NCBI GenBank assembly: GCA_025766275.1
Contig: JAFKAC010000022.1
Location: forward strand, 372,001 to 436,000
Direction of reading: 5' to 3'
Length of the DNA: 64,000 nt
Source: Lactarius indigo
Lineage: Eukaryota; Basidiomycota; Agaricomycetes; Russulales; Russulaceae
Shown: piece by piece, positions 1 to 11,689 of the stretch
How the letters are laid out: every line of letters starts with the position of its first letter
Position numbering within the stretch: the stretch's first letter is position 1
Translations under genes and position numbers: made by a program
Notes under the pieces: model-generated
What the model saw: the letters and a program-made list of their open reading frames with translations, nothing else
What the model was told of the DNA's origin: nothing
Database searches by the model: none

Positions 1-60
1 ATGAATTGCCAAGTTTCCGACAGGTGATCCAGGCCACACACTGCCTTCTGAGGTCCCCGA

Positions 61-1372
61 GACTGTGACTGACTGTCTGACTGTCTGACTCTCCGACACT
101 CTGACGCTCTGACTCTCCGACTCTCTGACACTCCGACTCTCTGACTCTCTGACTCTCTGATTGTCTGACTGTCTGACACTCTGACACTCCGACTCTCTGA
201 CTGTCTGACTGTCTGACACTCTGACACTCTGACACTCTGACTGTCTGACTGTCTGACTCTCCGACACTCTGACGCTCTGACTCTCCGACTCTCTGACTCT
301 CCAACTCTCTGACTGTCTGACTGTCTGACACTCTGACTGTCTGACTGTCTGACTGTCTGACTCTCCAACTCTCTGACACTCTGACACTCTGACACTCTGA
401 CTGTCTGACTGTCTGACACTCCAACACTCTGACTGTCTGACTGTCTGACTCTCCGACACTCTGACACTCTGACTGTCTGACTGTCTGACACTCCAACTGT
501 CTGACTCTCTGACTCTCCAACACTCTGACTGTCTGACTGTCTGACACTCTGACACTCTAACTGTCTGACACTCTGACACTCTGACTGTCTGACACTCTGA
601 CACTCTGACACTCTGACTGTCTGACACTCTGACACTCTGACTGTCTGACTGTCTGACTCTCCGACACTCTGACGCTCTGACTCTCCGACTCTCTGACTCT
701 CCAACTGTCTGACTGTCTGACTGTCTGACACTCCAACACTCTGACTGTCTGACTGTCTGACTCTCCGACACTCTGACGCTCTGACACTCCGACTCTCTGA
801 CTCTCCGACTCTCTGACTCTCTGACTCTCTGACTCTCTGACTCTCCAACTCTCTGACTCTCCAACTCTCTGACTCTCTGACTCTCTGACTCTCCAACTCT
901 CTGACTCTCCAACTGTCTGACTGTCTGACACTCTGACACTCTGACTGTCTGACTGTCTGACTGTCTGACACTCTGACGCTCTGACTCTCCGACTGTCTGA
1001 CTCTCCAACTCTCTGACTCTCCAACTCTCTGACTGTCTGACTGTCTGACACTCCGACACTCTGACTGTCTGACTGTCTGACTCTCCGACACTCTGACGCT
1101 CTGACACTCCGACTCTCTGACTGTCTGACTGTCTGACACTCTGACACTCTGACACTCTGACTGTCTGACTCTCCGACACTCTGACACTCTGACACTCTGA
1201 CACTCTGACTCTCCAACTCTCTGACTCTCCAACTCTCTGACTGTCTGACACTCTGACACTCTGACACTCTGACTGTCTGACTCTCCGACACTCTGACTCT
1301 CCGACACTCTGACAATCTGACTTTCCAACTCTCTGACACTCTGACACTCCAACTCTCTGACACTGTGAGTCT
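61..1372. repeat. 8-bp minisatellite array
   Basis: About 1.3 kb of tandem octamers of the form CTGACTCT, with variants at defined positions (CTGACTGT, CTGACACT, CTGACGCT, CCGACACT, CCAACTCT). The 8-nt phase is kept almost without indels, so on the minus strand every frame repeats as an 8-residue unit every 24 nt. That produces a 268-residue open stretch at 557-1363 made of Ser/Glu/Arg/Val repeats. On the plus strand TGA recurs in all frames. I read this as non-coding minisatellite DNA. The array begins close to the window edge and may continue to the left. Confidence 0.95.
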
Positions 1373-1900
1373 CCAATTCTGACACTTATTGAATATATTA
1401 TCTATGAATAGTTTCCCTAAATAATATATTATGTGAGTTTCAGGTAACCTGGCTTACTGATTTTGTGATAACTTTTAAATTTTTACATGGAGTCTTGTGT
1501 AGCAGAAATTGTTAAGTTATTTTTCAATGAAAAAATGTTAAATCTTTTCTGAATGTGGCCACAGAATGGACTGTGAAAAAATGCGTGACAGGTGTGACAA
1601 GTATGGACTTTATGTCTTTTCAGGGATTTTCTGTTTCTGAGAAATTGTGGAAAGACTTTAAATTCATGCCACAGCTTTTCTTGAGGACAATTGTGACATA
1701 AGCTATATGTTTTTTGCATATGTAATTGTTAAGTTTTTTCACAGTTTTTCTCATCTGATAATCCCTGAATGGACTTAAAGTCCATTTACCATAATTTTCC
1801 GAGTACAGATTTTATAAAATCTTTAAGTATTAGTCATCACTTTTTTACAATCTTTTCGTGTAAAGACAGAATCATGCTGTCAGTGGCAGAAGCCGACATG
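1373..1900. other. AT-rich spacer beside the minisatellite
   Basis: A stretch visibly richer in A and T than the rest of the window, with runs such as aataatatattatg and repeated short words around 'ggacttaaagtcc' (a palindrome near 1776-1790). An open frame on the minus strand (1483-1719) is Cys/His-rich but has no recognisable family pattern, and its composition matches the AT-rich background. I see no supported gene. It could be a degenerate satellite or an old insertion. Confidence 0.5.
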
Positions 1901-3789
1901 GCTGTGGTGAACACGTGATATCGGAAGGGTTGAGCGCTTCTCGAACAATATCGTTTTTTGTGAGCGATTTGGTACGCCGGCATTGTGTTGTTAGTTCTAT
2001 TTCTCATTGTCAATCGTGGCCGTGTCTGAGGTATTCCAGGGTGTATTTCCTGAACATCCTATCTCACGCATGCTCATTCCCATTCCCAGTGAGGCCAACG
2101 AGTCACGAGTGTTGGAGACCCAGGGAAGACTGTTCCTTCCTGGAGTTTTTGGTTCTTCGAACAAAAGCCAAACCGTGTTAACACTCACCATAATCTTTGT
2201 TGCGATAAGTCATCACTATCAGTGTAACCCACCATCAAAGTTAACTCCCGCAGCGCGTCGAGTCAATAGATGAGTCTCATTTGCTCTGTTTTTTTTCCCT
2301 CGTTCCCAGTCGGATTCCCTGAAAGACTGAACACCACGACTCCTGAAGACCGCTAAGCGAGGCTATGGGCTCTTTGTCACCCATACCTACCATAGCCTTG
2401 CCCCCGTCACACCTACTGATTTTGAGGACTTACAATGTGTCCTTTTGGCTAACCCCCGTGGGTCTTCGACTCTTTCTTCGACCACACGGTCATTTCCCGT
2501 TTGTGTAGTATCGTCTGTAGTTGCACCCCAAGTCTCCCAAGTCTGTGTTCGACAGGGCGGTGGTTTCTTAGCTTTTTGAAAACAACTTGAAGAGTCTCAC
2601 AGACTGTTCCCGCCATCATACACCACACCTCCGCCATGTCACTCACACACTCACACTTTGCCCGCCTTTTCGGATTGCCCACTAACCCTCAACGGCCTAT
2701 CTACTCCATATCGTCGCCATTCTGCGTTACGACCATGCGTGGTTTCCTCTCTGCACTCAGAATTGGTTTTTCTGCCGTCTCAGGGGGAAGACTCCTTGAC
2801 GAGTCAGAAAATTGCTAGAAGAAACCGCCTTCAAGCGTCAACCTTCAAAAAGCTTCAGCCTTCAAGTGGTGTTGTCACACGCTATCTGGGAGAATTTGAA
2901 AAGGCAAAGCTGCAGTGTCAGTTCATTGTCCGAGCTATCCGCCAATGTGGCTCCAACGAACAAGCCATAGATGGATAGGACCGTTCTGGGCGCTCTCATG
3001 AAATATATACAATAACCCCAAGGAGAAGGCAAGCAAGAAATATGATATGTTTGCCTCTATCTGTAGCGGTGACCGTCCCTTCGCTGTAAAGATCGCCTCG
3101 CGCTCGTCGCTACTGTGGAGAACAGTCGTGCGATTTTCAAATAGAGAGATGGGATGTAAATACATATACGGTATGTCGTTGGTACCACTGGCGGCAACGT
3201 GCGGTTGTTGACTGCAAACAGAAGAGCGAGAAAACAAAACTGTAGATGCTGAGCGCTGAGCGCTGAGCGTCCGAGTCGGACAGTCAAATTACCAAAAACA
3301 ACCAACGGTTAGCCTGAGAAGCAGCCAAAACGGAGGACTAGGGTGAGAAGTAAGGGTCAGCAGCGGACGCGACAGCTGAGAGCGCCAACGCAGATCGTGG
3401 CGGCGAACACAATGGGATCTCTTGTGCAAACTGCCTTTGAAGGCACACAAGGATTCTCGACGTGACATGTGGGGCGGGTACCCTCATGGCGCAGAAGAAG
3501 CGAAAGCGGGTAGGTGAGGCGACCCAGTGTGGCCAAGTTGACAGCGGGTTTGTGGGGTTCTTCTGGTACCTGTGGTGGTGACATTGCGACCAACTCAACT
3601 TACTACAGTGATTGGCTACGGATCTTACAGTACATTAATGCACCCAAGCAACTACGGGAGAAAGGGTGGAACAGGCCCGATGGCGTAGGGGTTCCGTCGC
3701 AGGGCACAGAACTTCAGGGCACAACACAACGACCCCCCCTGGGGAACACCAGACTGGGTGTTGCACCTGCACCACTGTTACTTGAGGCA
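1901..3789. other. No recognisable gene
   Basis: Short overlapping open frames on both strands, none matching a family I recognise and none with convincing exon structure. The segment near 3500-3660 resembles 4780-4930 (shared words such as 'agcgggtttgtggg' followed by 'cattgcgac'). The downstream flanks of the first two F-box copies are therefore duplicated together with those genes. Confidence 0.5.
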
Positions 3790-4545
3790 TCACGTACTTC
3801 CCTCTGCACCACGCACCCCCTCCGATCGAGCAGTGATGGTCATGTGGAGGCGTTGGAGCGCCACAGCGTCAGCCGCGTCGTGGGGCGCAAAAGCGTTAGC
3901 GCCCCAATTGACCAGACTCCAAAGATCATGAAAGCCGTACCAAAAATCCGAGCATCACTTGTTGCGGTCCTCATCAACGCGCAGTGAGACGAGGGCAGCG
4001 AGCTTTGCCGTGAAGCAGTCTCAGATGCGTTCCCAGCTTTCATCTGGAGGTAAGAGCGCTGAGGACGGATGATTGGAGAGCCAGGATACCTCCATCTTTC
4101 CGGTTTCCATATCTTGGGTAGAACGTCAAGTTGATCGCCTTGAGTTGAGGCAACTGGTGAACGCGAGAAAATAAACTGGCCAATTCATGTGCGGTCTAGT
4201 AATGTCTGACGTAACCCGCCACCGCAGGTGCCAGAGACAAGTTGCGATACGGATTATGGGGTGAGGGGAGAAAGGGCGCACCATTATCTGTATCTGTGTC
4301 ACGAAAAGTGACCTCCCTGACATGAACCGCAATATCCGGGGGCATCGAAGAGCCGTCCTATATTCAGGGCACTTAAATTGGTGGTAATCACGGAAAGGAT
4401 GCGGAACGCGATGGGTGTGGCGGCAGTGCAGAAAGTGCGGTTGGCGGGTCAGATGTGCCATATGTCGCGGATATCGTCAACCTCCTCAAAGATGGCAATC
4501 AGTATCTCGAAAGGGAGCATACTGCTGGCCGTATTCTTGGACTAT
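3790..4545 (-). pseudogene. F-box gene relic, copy 1 (internal deletion)
   Basis: On the minus strand, 4545 down to about 4370 translates as a decayed F-box segment (LIAIFEEVDDIRDIWHI, then a stop, then RTFCTAATPIAFRILSVI), which aligns with the F-box of the gene at 5039-6308. The segment 4126-4260 matches the part of that gene just after the F-box (gaggcaactggtgaacgcgag). Positions 3790-4040 match its last 250 bp, including the WDRF-like region near 4000. The roughly 600 bp in between is missing, and the frame is broken by stops and shifts. It is the leftmost member of the F-box series in this window. Confidence 0.75.
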
Positions 4546-5038
4546 AAAAAAGTATTAGGCTACTTACCCCTCAGTGCGCTATAGCGGGAGAACTGAGGGG
4601 TTAGATGGACGTTATACGATACAACAGCGACACAACAGATGATGCAACAATGGCACGCAGGTCTCCTGGCAACTAGATTAGTAGAACGGGTCCAGGAGCA
4701 CTGTTCTGGTCGCACGCACTGGCGGCGGCAATGAGGGCACGTGATCTCAGCTGGTGTCAGCATCCCTCTGCGTATAGGGCAGGCGCAGAAGAGAAAGCAG
4801 ACAGGGGACCCGTTACGACCAAGTTAACAGCGGGTTTGTGGGGGGGAAGGGGGGAACATTGCGACTAACAATTATTATTGGAAGGGCGAGCCACAGGCCG
4901 TACAGCAAGGTTCACTGGGCGACTAGATTATTCAAGAATTATTAGAGATGGTGGCATAGGCACGAAGCACAGAAACAAGGCACGGCGTGTCCGCCCTGGA
5001 TGGTACATGAGGCTCGGTATATCCCCACCTTGTCCCAA
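4546..5038. other. Spacer between F-box copies 1 and 2
   Basis: No gene recognised. The part from about 4780 onward is similar to 3500-3660, consistent with tandem duplication of an F-box gene together with its 3' flank. A minus-strand open frame at 4560-4763 contains CPHCRRQC but nothing supports it as a gene. Confidence 0.4.
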
Positions 5039-6308
5039 CTAGGAAGTCAGGCACACCCTCCCTCCCTTATGCGTCTCCTCCAATCGAGAAGCAACGGTCA
5101 TGCGGAAGCGTTGTAGAGCAGCAGCATCAGCCGCATAGTGTGACTCGGAAGCGTAAAGCTCCCAGAAGAACACAAGCTCGATGTATCGACAATCCAGATC
5201 AACGTTCAGCGTGACGAGCGCGGTGAGCTCCGCCGCGAAGCGATCCCAGATGCGGTCCCAACCGTCAGGTTTAGGGCCCGACTCCTCATCCCGGGAGAGA
5301 GTCGTGGATGAGGATGAGGAAGTGGGTTGGAAGTGGAAGTGGGGCGAGCCAAAGGGGGCGGGCAGCTTGCACGCGAGAACCTCAAGCTGCATGAGGGTGG
5401 TGGCGTGCCGCAGGACGAAAGGCTCGACTCCGACGGACGGCTGGAAAATGAGCCCGCAGAGGGAGAGTGCGCAGAGGTGCGGAAAGTACAACCCGGCGAG
5501 GGACAGCCCAGATGAGGCCCCAACAGGTGCGTCGCTGTGCAAAGTGAGATCCGTGAGGGTGTGCTGAGTCGGGGCGAGGATCATGCGAGGGCAGACGGTA
5601 CCCCAGAAGTGGCCCCACCGCGAGTCAAACCTAAATCCGTCCGGGGTGCGATCTGAGAGCACGGACAGCAGGAGGCGCCGCAGGGTCGCCAGGACGGTCT
5701 GGAATGGGGGAGATTCGAGGGGAGAAAGTTCCCAAATGCGCAGGTTGTCCAGGGAGAGTGAAGTCAACTTGGGTGGTGCACGGACGCTGAAGCTGGCTAC
5801 GAGAGCGCTGAGGATCGATGCTTGGGCAGCGAGGCGACCTTGCCCGTCGGAACCAAGGCGGTTATCATAAAGTGGGTAGAATACCAATTTAATGGTCTCG
5901 AGCCGAGGCAACTGGTGAACGCGAGAAAATGAATTGGCCAGTTCACGGATGGCGTTAGTTCTGACTAGCGTGACCCACAGGTAAACATAGACAAGTCGTG
6001 ATTTAGTTGAGGGGATGAAAAGACGCACTATGCTTTAGCCTCCTTCCCTTCCTATCGGCACCTGTGTCGAGATAAGTGACTTCCCTGACATGGGCCGCAA
6101 TATCCGGGACGTCAAAGAGTTGTCCTAGGTTTTTAGAGCTATCTCCGGTGGCAATCACAGAAAGGACGCGGAACGCAAAGGGCGTAGCAATGGCGCAAAA
6201 AGTGTGGCAGGCGGCCCGAACGTGGCATAAGTCGTGGACATTGTCGACCTGCTCGAATATGGTGGTTAAAACTTCGAGAGGGAGACGAGTGGTGCTACTG
6301 GTGCCCAT
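5039..6308 (-). CDS. F-box protein with leucine-rich C-terminus (copy 2)
   Basis: Starts at ATG 6308 (MGTSSTTRLPLEVLTTIF). The N-terminal 60 residues are a typical F-box (LPLEVLTTIFEQVDN, then a CHTFCAIATPFAFRVLSVI segment), the part that in other eukaryotes binds Skp1 in an SCF ubiquitin ligase. The remaining roughly 340 residues are leucine-rich with LRR-like spacing (LTSLSLDNLRIWEL, LTDLTLHSD, LCALSLCGLIF) and would be the substrate-binding region. Joining the halves needs removal of 34 nt at 6028-6061, which begins GT and ends AG; this gives an uninterrupted 411-aa frame. A 34-nt intron is very short for a basidiomycete, so a frameshift is the alternative. The gene lies 578 bp downstream of NLR1 on the same strand. 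Family call is firm; substrate unknown. Confidence 0.7.
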
Positions 6309-6885
6309 TTGAGCCTATCCAAGGCGAAATCGTCGCTTGCGGTGCCAGCCGAAAGGGAGAATTCACTCCCATTGGTGCGGGTCCCGGCAATGGGGTGTCA
6401 GGCGCAAGCTTTTCATTCCGGATTCCGGCCCACAGTCCGTCACTGGCATGCGAACTTGAAAAGAAACGACTCTAGAGTCGTTTCTCTCCTCTTTCTCTTT
6501 CTCATTCACGGGGATGGAAGCAGATATGTGACGCTGCTTGTATATTATTGATACGGAACCATCTGCGTATGTGCCTTTGTGAAGTTGTAGATGCCGTGGC
6601 GTTGTTCTATACCTGTTCTATAGTTTAATTTTTTTTTACGAGACCCGCTCGCATTTAGACCTCAGCTGTGGGGGATTGGGATACCTCATCCCTACTACAC
6701 TACCCAAAAAACCCGGTCATGTCTTGAGTTGAGAAAGGTGCGATCCGCGCGAAGTGTCACAACGCAGAACTTCGTACAAATGTAAATCATTAATTTCCCG
6801 ACGTCAGTACATCTTTACAACTCGTCGTACAGAAATATTCCAAGTGTGGCCATATGAATACCTTGAAATACACTTCTAGAACAAC
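6309..6885. other. NLR1/F-box intergenic region
   Basis: Non-coding spacer between the NLR1 stop and the F-box start. It would carry the NLR1 3' end and the F-box promoter. The first 100 bp (gtgccagccgaaagggagaattc, tggtgcgggtcccggcaatgggg) recur almost unchanged at 12780-12850 before the next F-box copy. The F-box plus spacer plus NLR therefore duplicated as a unit. Confidence 0.7.
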
Positions 6886-9800
6886 CTATAGCACACATTC
6901 TACTCGTCCACCATGCTCCATCAATTCCTGGAGGATCGCGCCATGTCCATTTCTTGATGCCACCTGGAATGGGGTCTCTCCTTGCTTGTCCTTGGCACCT
7001 GCACTCGCGCCACGGTCGAGCAGAAAGCGCAGAGCCCCTATATCACCCCTGGATGACGCTACGTGCAATGGAGTCCACCCGCGTTTGTTTTTGGCATTTA
7101 CGTTCGCGTCGTGGTCGAGTAGCAATTGCACGATTTCTATTGTACCATAGGACGACGCCTCGTGCAATGGAGTGTTTCCTTCGCTGTCCTTGGTATCTGC
7201 ACTCGCGCCACGGTTGAGCAGTAAGCGCACGATCTTTGTTTTGCGTTCGGATGACGCTACATGCAATGGAGTCCACCCATCTTTGTCTTCGGCATTTGCG
7301 TTCGCGTCGTGGTCGAGCAGCAATTGCACCATTTCTATTATGCCATAGAACGACGCGTCGTGCAATGGGGTCCTTCCGTCCTCCTTCTTGGAGTCTACGT
7401 TCGCGCCACGGTCGAGCAGCAAGCGCACGATCTCTGCTTCGTCATTGGACGATGCCTCGTGCAATGGGGTCATTCCACCCTCCTTCTTGGGGTCTGCGTT
7501 CGCGCCACAGTCGAGCAGCAAGCGCGCGATCTCTGCCTTGCCTTTGAGTGACGCCAAGTGCAACGGGGTCCATCCGTCGTTATCCTCGGCATTTGGGTTT
7601 GCACCGTGGTCGAGCAGCAGGCGTACAATATCTCTTACGCCATCGAACGACGACGCCTCGTGCAATGGTGTCCATCCGTCCTTCTTCTTAGCCTCCGCGT
7701 TAGCGCCACGGTCAAGCAGCAGACGTGTAGCCTCAAGCCTCCCATAACCTGATGCTAGATGTAATGGCGTCGAGTATTCATTATCTTGTGCGTTGATTGC
7801 CGCGCCATGTTCGAGTAATAGAACCACGATCCCCACGTGACCACGTCTCGATGCGTTGTGCAATGGAGTATGGTCTTGGCTGTTCGTAGTGTTGACGGGT
7901 ACATTGTGCCCCAGTAGCATCCGAACAATCTCTAGGTGTCCATAAGATGCGGCGAAATGAATTGGAGTCTTACGACCAATTTGACAGGGATTCGCATCTG
8001 CGCCATGGTCGAGTAGCCACCTCGCGACATCGATACGACCATTCAACGACGCAGCATGCAGTAGAGTCCGATTTGATTCATCGATAATATCCACGGCTGC
8101 GCCATGCCGGTATAATAGCTCGGCCACATCGAAGTGTCTCTTGTACAATGCCGCTGCCAGTGGACTGTGATTAAAACCACTCCTCACGTTGACTTGCTCC
8201 GGATGCTCGACGATGATGTGCGCTGCCAGGTCATGAAACCCGCACAAAGAAGCATAATACAGTGGAGATTCACGATATTTGTGGAGTCCTCCGAAGTTTG
8301 GCCAGCGATCGTCGATGTCGTACAACTGGAGCCACGCGTTAAAATGAAGTTTGGTCGAGTCAAAAAGTAGTCGCATCCCATCTTCAATGCGTGAAGACAC
8401 GTTTCCGAACTGCGCATGCTCTACCCAATGCTGACTGGCATATCTCGCTAACGGAAACCTATCTTCTTCATCCCAGCTATTGTAGGCGCTGCCGTCCAAC
8501 TGGAGTAGAGTTCCCAAGCAAGCATGCGCGAGAGTCGTGTGTGCGGAATCGGGAGTGATATGAAAGTACGAAGCGTCTCCTTTACAAGTCGCAAGCCGAT
8601 CGGAAGTCAAAAATTCCTTCACCGAAAAATGCGTAAACTGGACAACCCGGGAATAACCATCGTCGACTTCGGTGATCAAACTTGAGCACGTAGATAGTAC
8701 AGCTCGGTGTCGGTCCTCCCATCGCCAGTCCTCCTTCCACTTCGGTGTCGCTCCTTCGGCATCTTCAAAGTCAAGCGCAAGTATTTCTGCAAGCTCTGCG
8801 ACACGCAGCGGCCGAACGGCCGCGGTGAGACATTGTAACAAACGATGGGCGTGGTCTCGGTTGGCCATCCTGATCTCCTTCAGCACCCGCTCATATGTCT
8901 CGTCCAATGATTTCGGTAATTCATTCAGGGTTCGCCGGATGCTTTGCGGGAGGCAATGTTGCAACACTTCCAGTTGACAGAAAACCCACCGAAACCTGTC
9001 ATAAAGTCAGTAACCGTCGTCACCATCCTTGAACACGCTTACATTCCATCGGCTCTATCCGTGAGCGTCCCGATAACCAGCTCCTTGTCCTTCTCCCTCC
9101 ATCTCTTCATCGCTGTATCTGACTCCGCGTACACCACATATTTTATATAATCTTCAATATCCTTCTTTTGTCCACTCTCCTCGTGAATCGAGACCGGGTG
9201 AAACGCTAGGGGCTCAAGCACATCCCGGATGTCGTTCTCCGGACGGCTGGTAATACATATATGAAAATCTGACAGCCGGAGACCGATAAGGTCCTTTATG
9301 AGATCGAGCACCTGTTTGCGGTCGGGTGGAATTCCAGAGGTGTTAGGGCATTCATCTAGCGCGTCCAAGATGATGTATATTGGGCCGAGGCTAGGTAGCG
9401 TGAGCATCTCTTTAAGACACCCAATCAGCGTGCTGATGTTGGGCTTATGTGCGCCGTCATCGTGTGCCTTGTAAACACGGGAGAGTATATCGGAACAGTT
9501 ATCGGAACGAGCGGACAGCTGTGTGAGAAGGGAAGGAAGCAAGTTGCGAATGTTTTGTTTATCGGTGTCCTTGAAATCGAAATAGAAATAGGCCATCGAC
9601 GCCAGTCCAGCCGCCCGCAATGCCGTGATGTCTTGGATGATCGCGGAGCTGGTTTGTGGTGTAAGCTGCTGAGGGGTGAATGCGACAAATGATAACGAAC
9701 CAGAGGATACTCTTCCCTGAGCCCGCTACAATCGTTAGACGCGATCAATATCTGGGAGGAGGTGAAGGAACAGAAGGGCGCACGTTTTCCGTGGATCCAC

Positions 9801-11063
9801 AACAAGGATGTGGTCGGCTTGGTCTTCCATTGCACGAATATACTTCCTTTGGAGAACCATGTCGCAGTGCCTTCGTGTTGAGTGGTGGACGCGATATTTT
9901 GATTGGTGGATGGGTCCAGCGGAGACAGCCACGCCCGGTGGTCCTTCCGTACCCGGCTCCCTAAAGCGCCATTTCAGTTTAGTAACCAAGAGCAGTAGGG
10001 CTGAAGGATCACGGACGCTTTTCTTCGTCGATATTGATTGCCGTGCGTTGCAATAGGGCTTGTGTTTCCTTGCCATCTGGACGGATTTGAGCTTACGATG
10101 GTATTTGCGAGTATCCAACGTGATGAACATACCTCCAATGGCCACGTTGACCTTCTCGTCGATCTTTTTAACTCTATCATCGACGCCCTTCACGTTGTCA
10201 TCGACGCCCTGTACTTGCTCGCCAACGGCTTGTACTCCGTCCTTGACATGATGCGCGACTTTCAGGATTTGCACAATCGCCATCTGGGCCTCCTGCTGCG
10301 TCAATCCATCCAGTCTGACTAGCGCGTCCTCGATATCCCTCCTTCCAATTAATTTCTTCAAATATTTCTCTGAATTTCTATTAGTGACGGGCAACGCATC
10401 AACACAGATCGACTCACTCGCTCGCCCTTGGTTTATCTCCTTCGTCACAATCCCAAATGTTCCGAGAACCTCGACCATTATCTTCACGATCGTTTCCTTC
10501 ATCGCTTCCGTCGTCGGCACCGAAATATACTCCTCGAGCCGTCTGAAGAAACTTTCGATCCGCTCGAAGATCTTGATGAGCATGTCTTGGCTTGCAACAA
10601 TGTCCTTTGCCGCCTATATACGTTCGATATCAGAACAGCCCGGGAAAGGATGTCTAGGATAATAGCTACCAGGAGAAGCACCCCAGCTCCAGCGAAAATC
10701 ACTTTCGCTGGCGAGAATACCTAGAAATATGATATCAAAGATTAGATAATAGAAGGATCGCCGGATGGTACTCACCAATCCGACGCCCTCGCCGAGCGCC
10801 GCGGAAAAAGCATACAGTACATTGACAGTCGGATTCAACCACCTTGTCAACCTGTCATCGCCGGATGTCGATCGCTCGAACTGTTGTACTTGAGTGCGAA
10901 GTACGGTCAGGATGTCGGTGGGAGAGTTGCAAGTCTGTAGCTGGACCATAAATGGATGCGCGAGAAGATCTTTCTTTGTCCTCTTTTTGTAATTGTCGAG
11001 GGAAGCGCAGAAGATGGCCTGCAGATTAGAAGAAGAGGAGGCTGTGGGATGTATCTGAGACAT
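6886..11063 (-). CDS. NLR1: Goodbye-NACHT-ankyrin STAND receptor, 14 repeats
   Basis: Nine exons (minus strand): 11063-10776, 10720-10670, 10613-10418, 10377-10133, 10076-10013, 9960-9784, 9725-9701, 9648-9043, 8995-6886. All introns are GT..AG and about 40-60 nt. The join gives 3762 nt, an intact 1253-aa protein. Residues 1-260 match the fungal Goodbye N-terminal domain (SLDNYKKRTKKDLL, FSAALGEGVGLVFSPAKVIF, IFERIESFFRRLEEY). The P-loop GKPGSGKS is rebuilt across two introns near residue 340, Walker B is ILDALDEC near 437, then ITSRPEND and the FTHFSVKEFLTS motif common in fungal NACHT-ANK proteins. Fourteen ankyrin repeats run from about 793 to the end. Family members are signal-transducing ATPases implicated in non-self recognition and programmed cell death; the ligand here is unknown. 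The ATG at 11063 was chosen because conserved coding begins there. Confidence 0.92.
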
Positions 11064-11689
11064 AGAAACAGCAGCAAGGAGAGGTGTCCAAGGGGATCGC
11101 GACAAAAACTGGCACTGTGGGTGAGAGGTAGTTAAGTGGGAATGAACGCCCGAATAGTTTGGCACAAGTTTGGCACGAGGTTTGGTAGGTAACGCCCGCA
11201 CAGCCTCGTAAACAGGCCGACGGTGTTTTCAAAACCAGTGTGCGGGGGTCGTTTTCGTCATTGGCCATCTCTGAGGGAAACTTGAGTGCAGTAACAGGTT
11301 CCATGGTTCCAGGTCGACGCAGACAAGTATAATAACCGAGATTTTGACTGCTCGGGATGCCACTGTACAGTCACGTGGTCGCGTCGTCCCCAATTTCTTC
11401 ACGTTGGCGGTGAAGTGGTCAAACAGGTCACGGCGTATCTCTGGGAAATATTGCGCTACCGCCCCGTTTTCATGCGGACTACCAGCTCAGGTTGCTACCG
11501 ACTACTATGTACAAGAGCTAGTTCACTTCAACACTTGTTTCTCTGTACCATGCGCCGCTTCCATTCCTTCCTGGCGCCATGCCGAACATTAGTAGGGCAG
11601 TGACTCTCAACGACAGAACGAGAATTGACGTGTTCGTACCGTTTCCCCACCGGCTTTCGGGCACCCCTACCCTTCAAAATTCCCCACAC
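11064..11689. other. NLR1 upstream region
   Basis: Contains the presumed 5' leader and promoter of NLR1. The first 200 bp upstream of the chosen ATG are partly conserved with NLR2 and NLR3 (words such as TKPRA and AVRALP in one frame). In NLR1 that frame is broken, so it is better read as 5' UTR than as an N-terminal extension. Words near 11355-11420 (agtcacgtggtcgcg) recur upstream of NLR2 (17170-17190) and NLR3 (27010-27020). Confidence 0.5.

Noticed and set aside
557..1363. 268-residue Ser/Glu/Arg repeat protein on the minus strand
   Set aside because: It is the translation of the octamer minisatellite. All minus frames are equally open because of the 8-nt period, and there is no gene context.
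7236..7752. Several plus-strand frames antisense to the ankyrin repeats
   Set aside because: Repetitive shadows of the ankyrin coding strand; the same shadows appear over NLR2 and NLR3.
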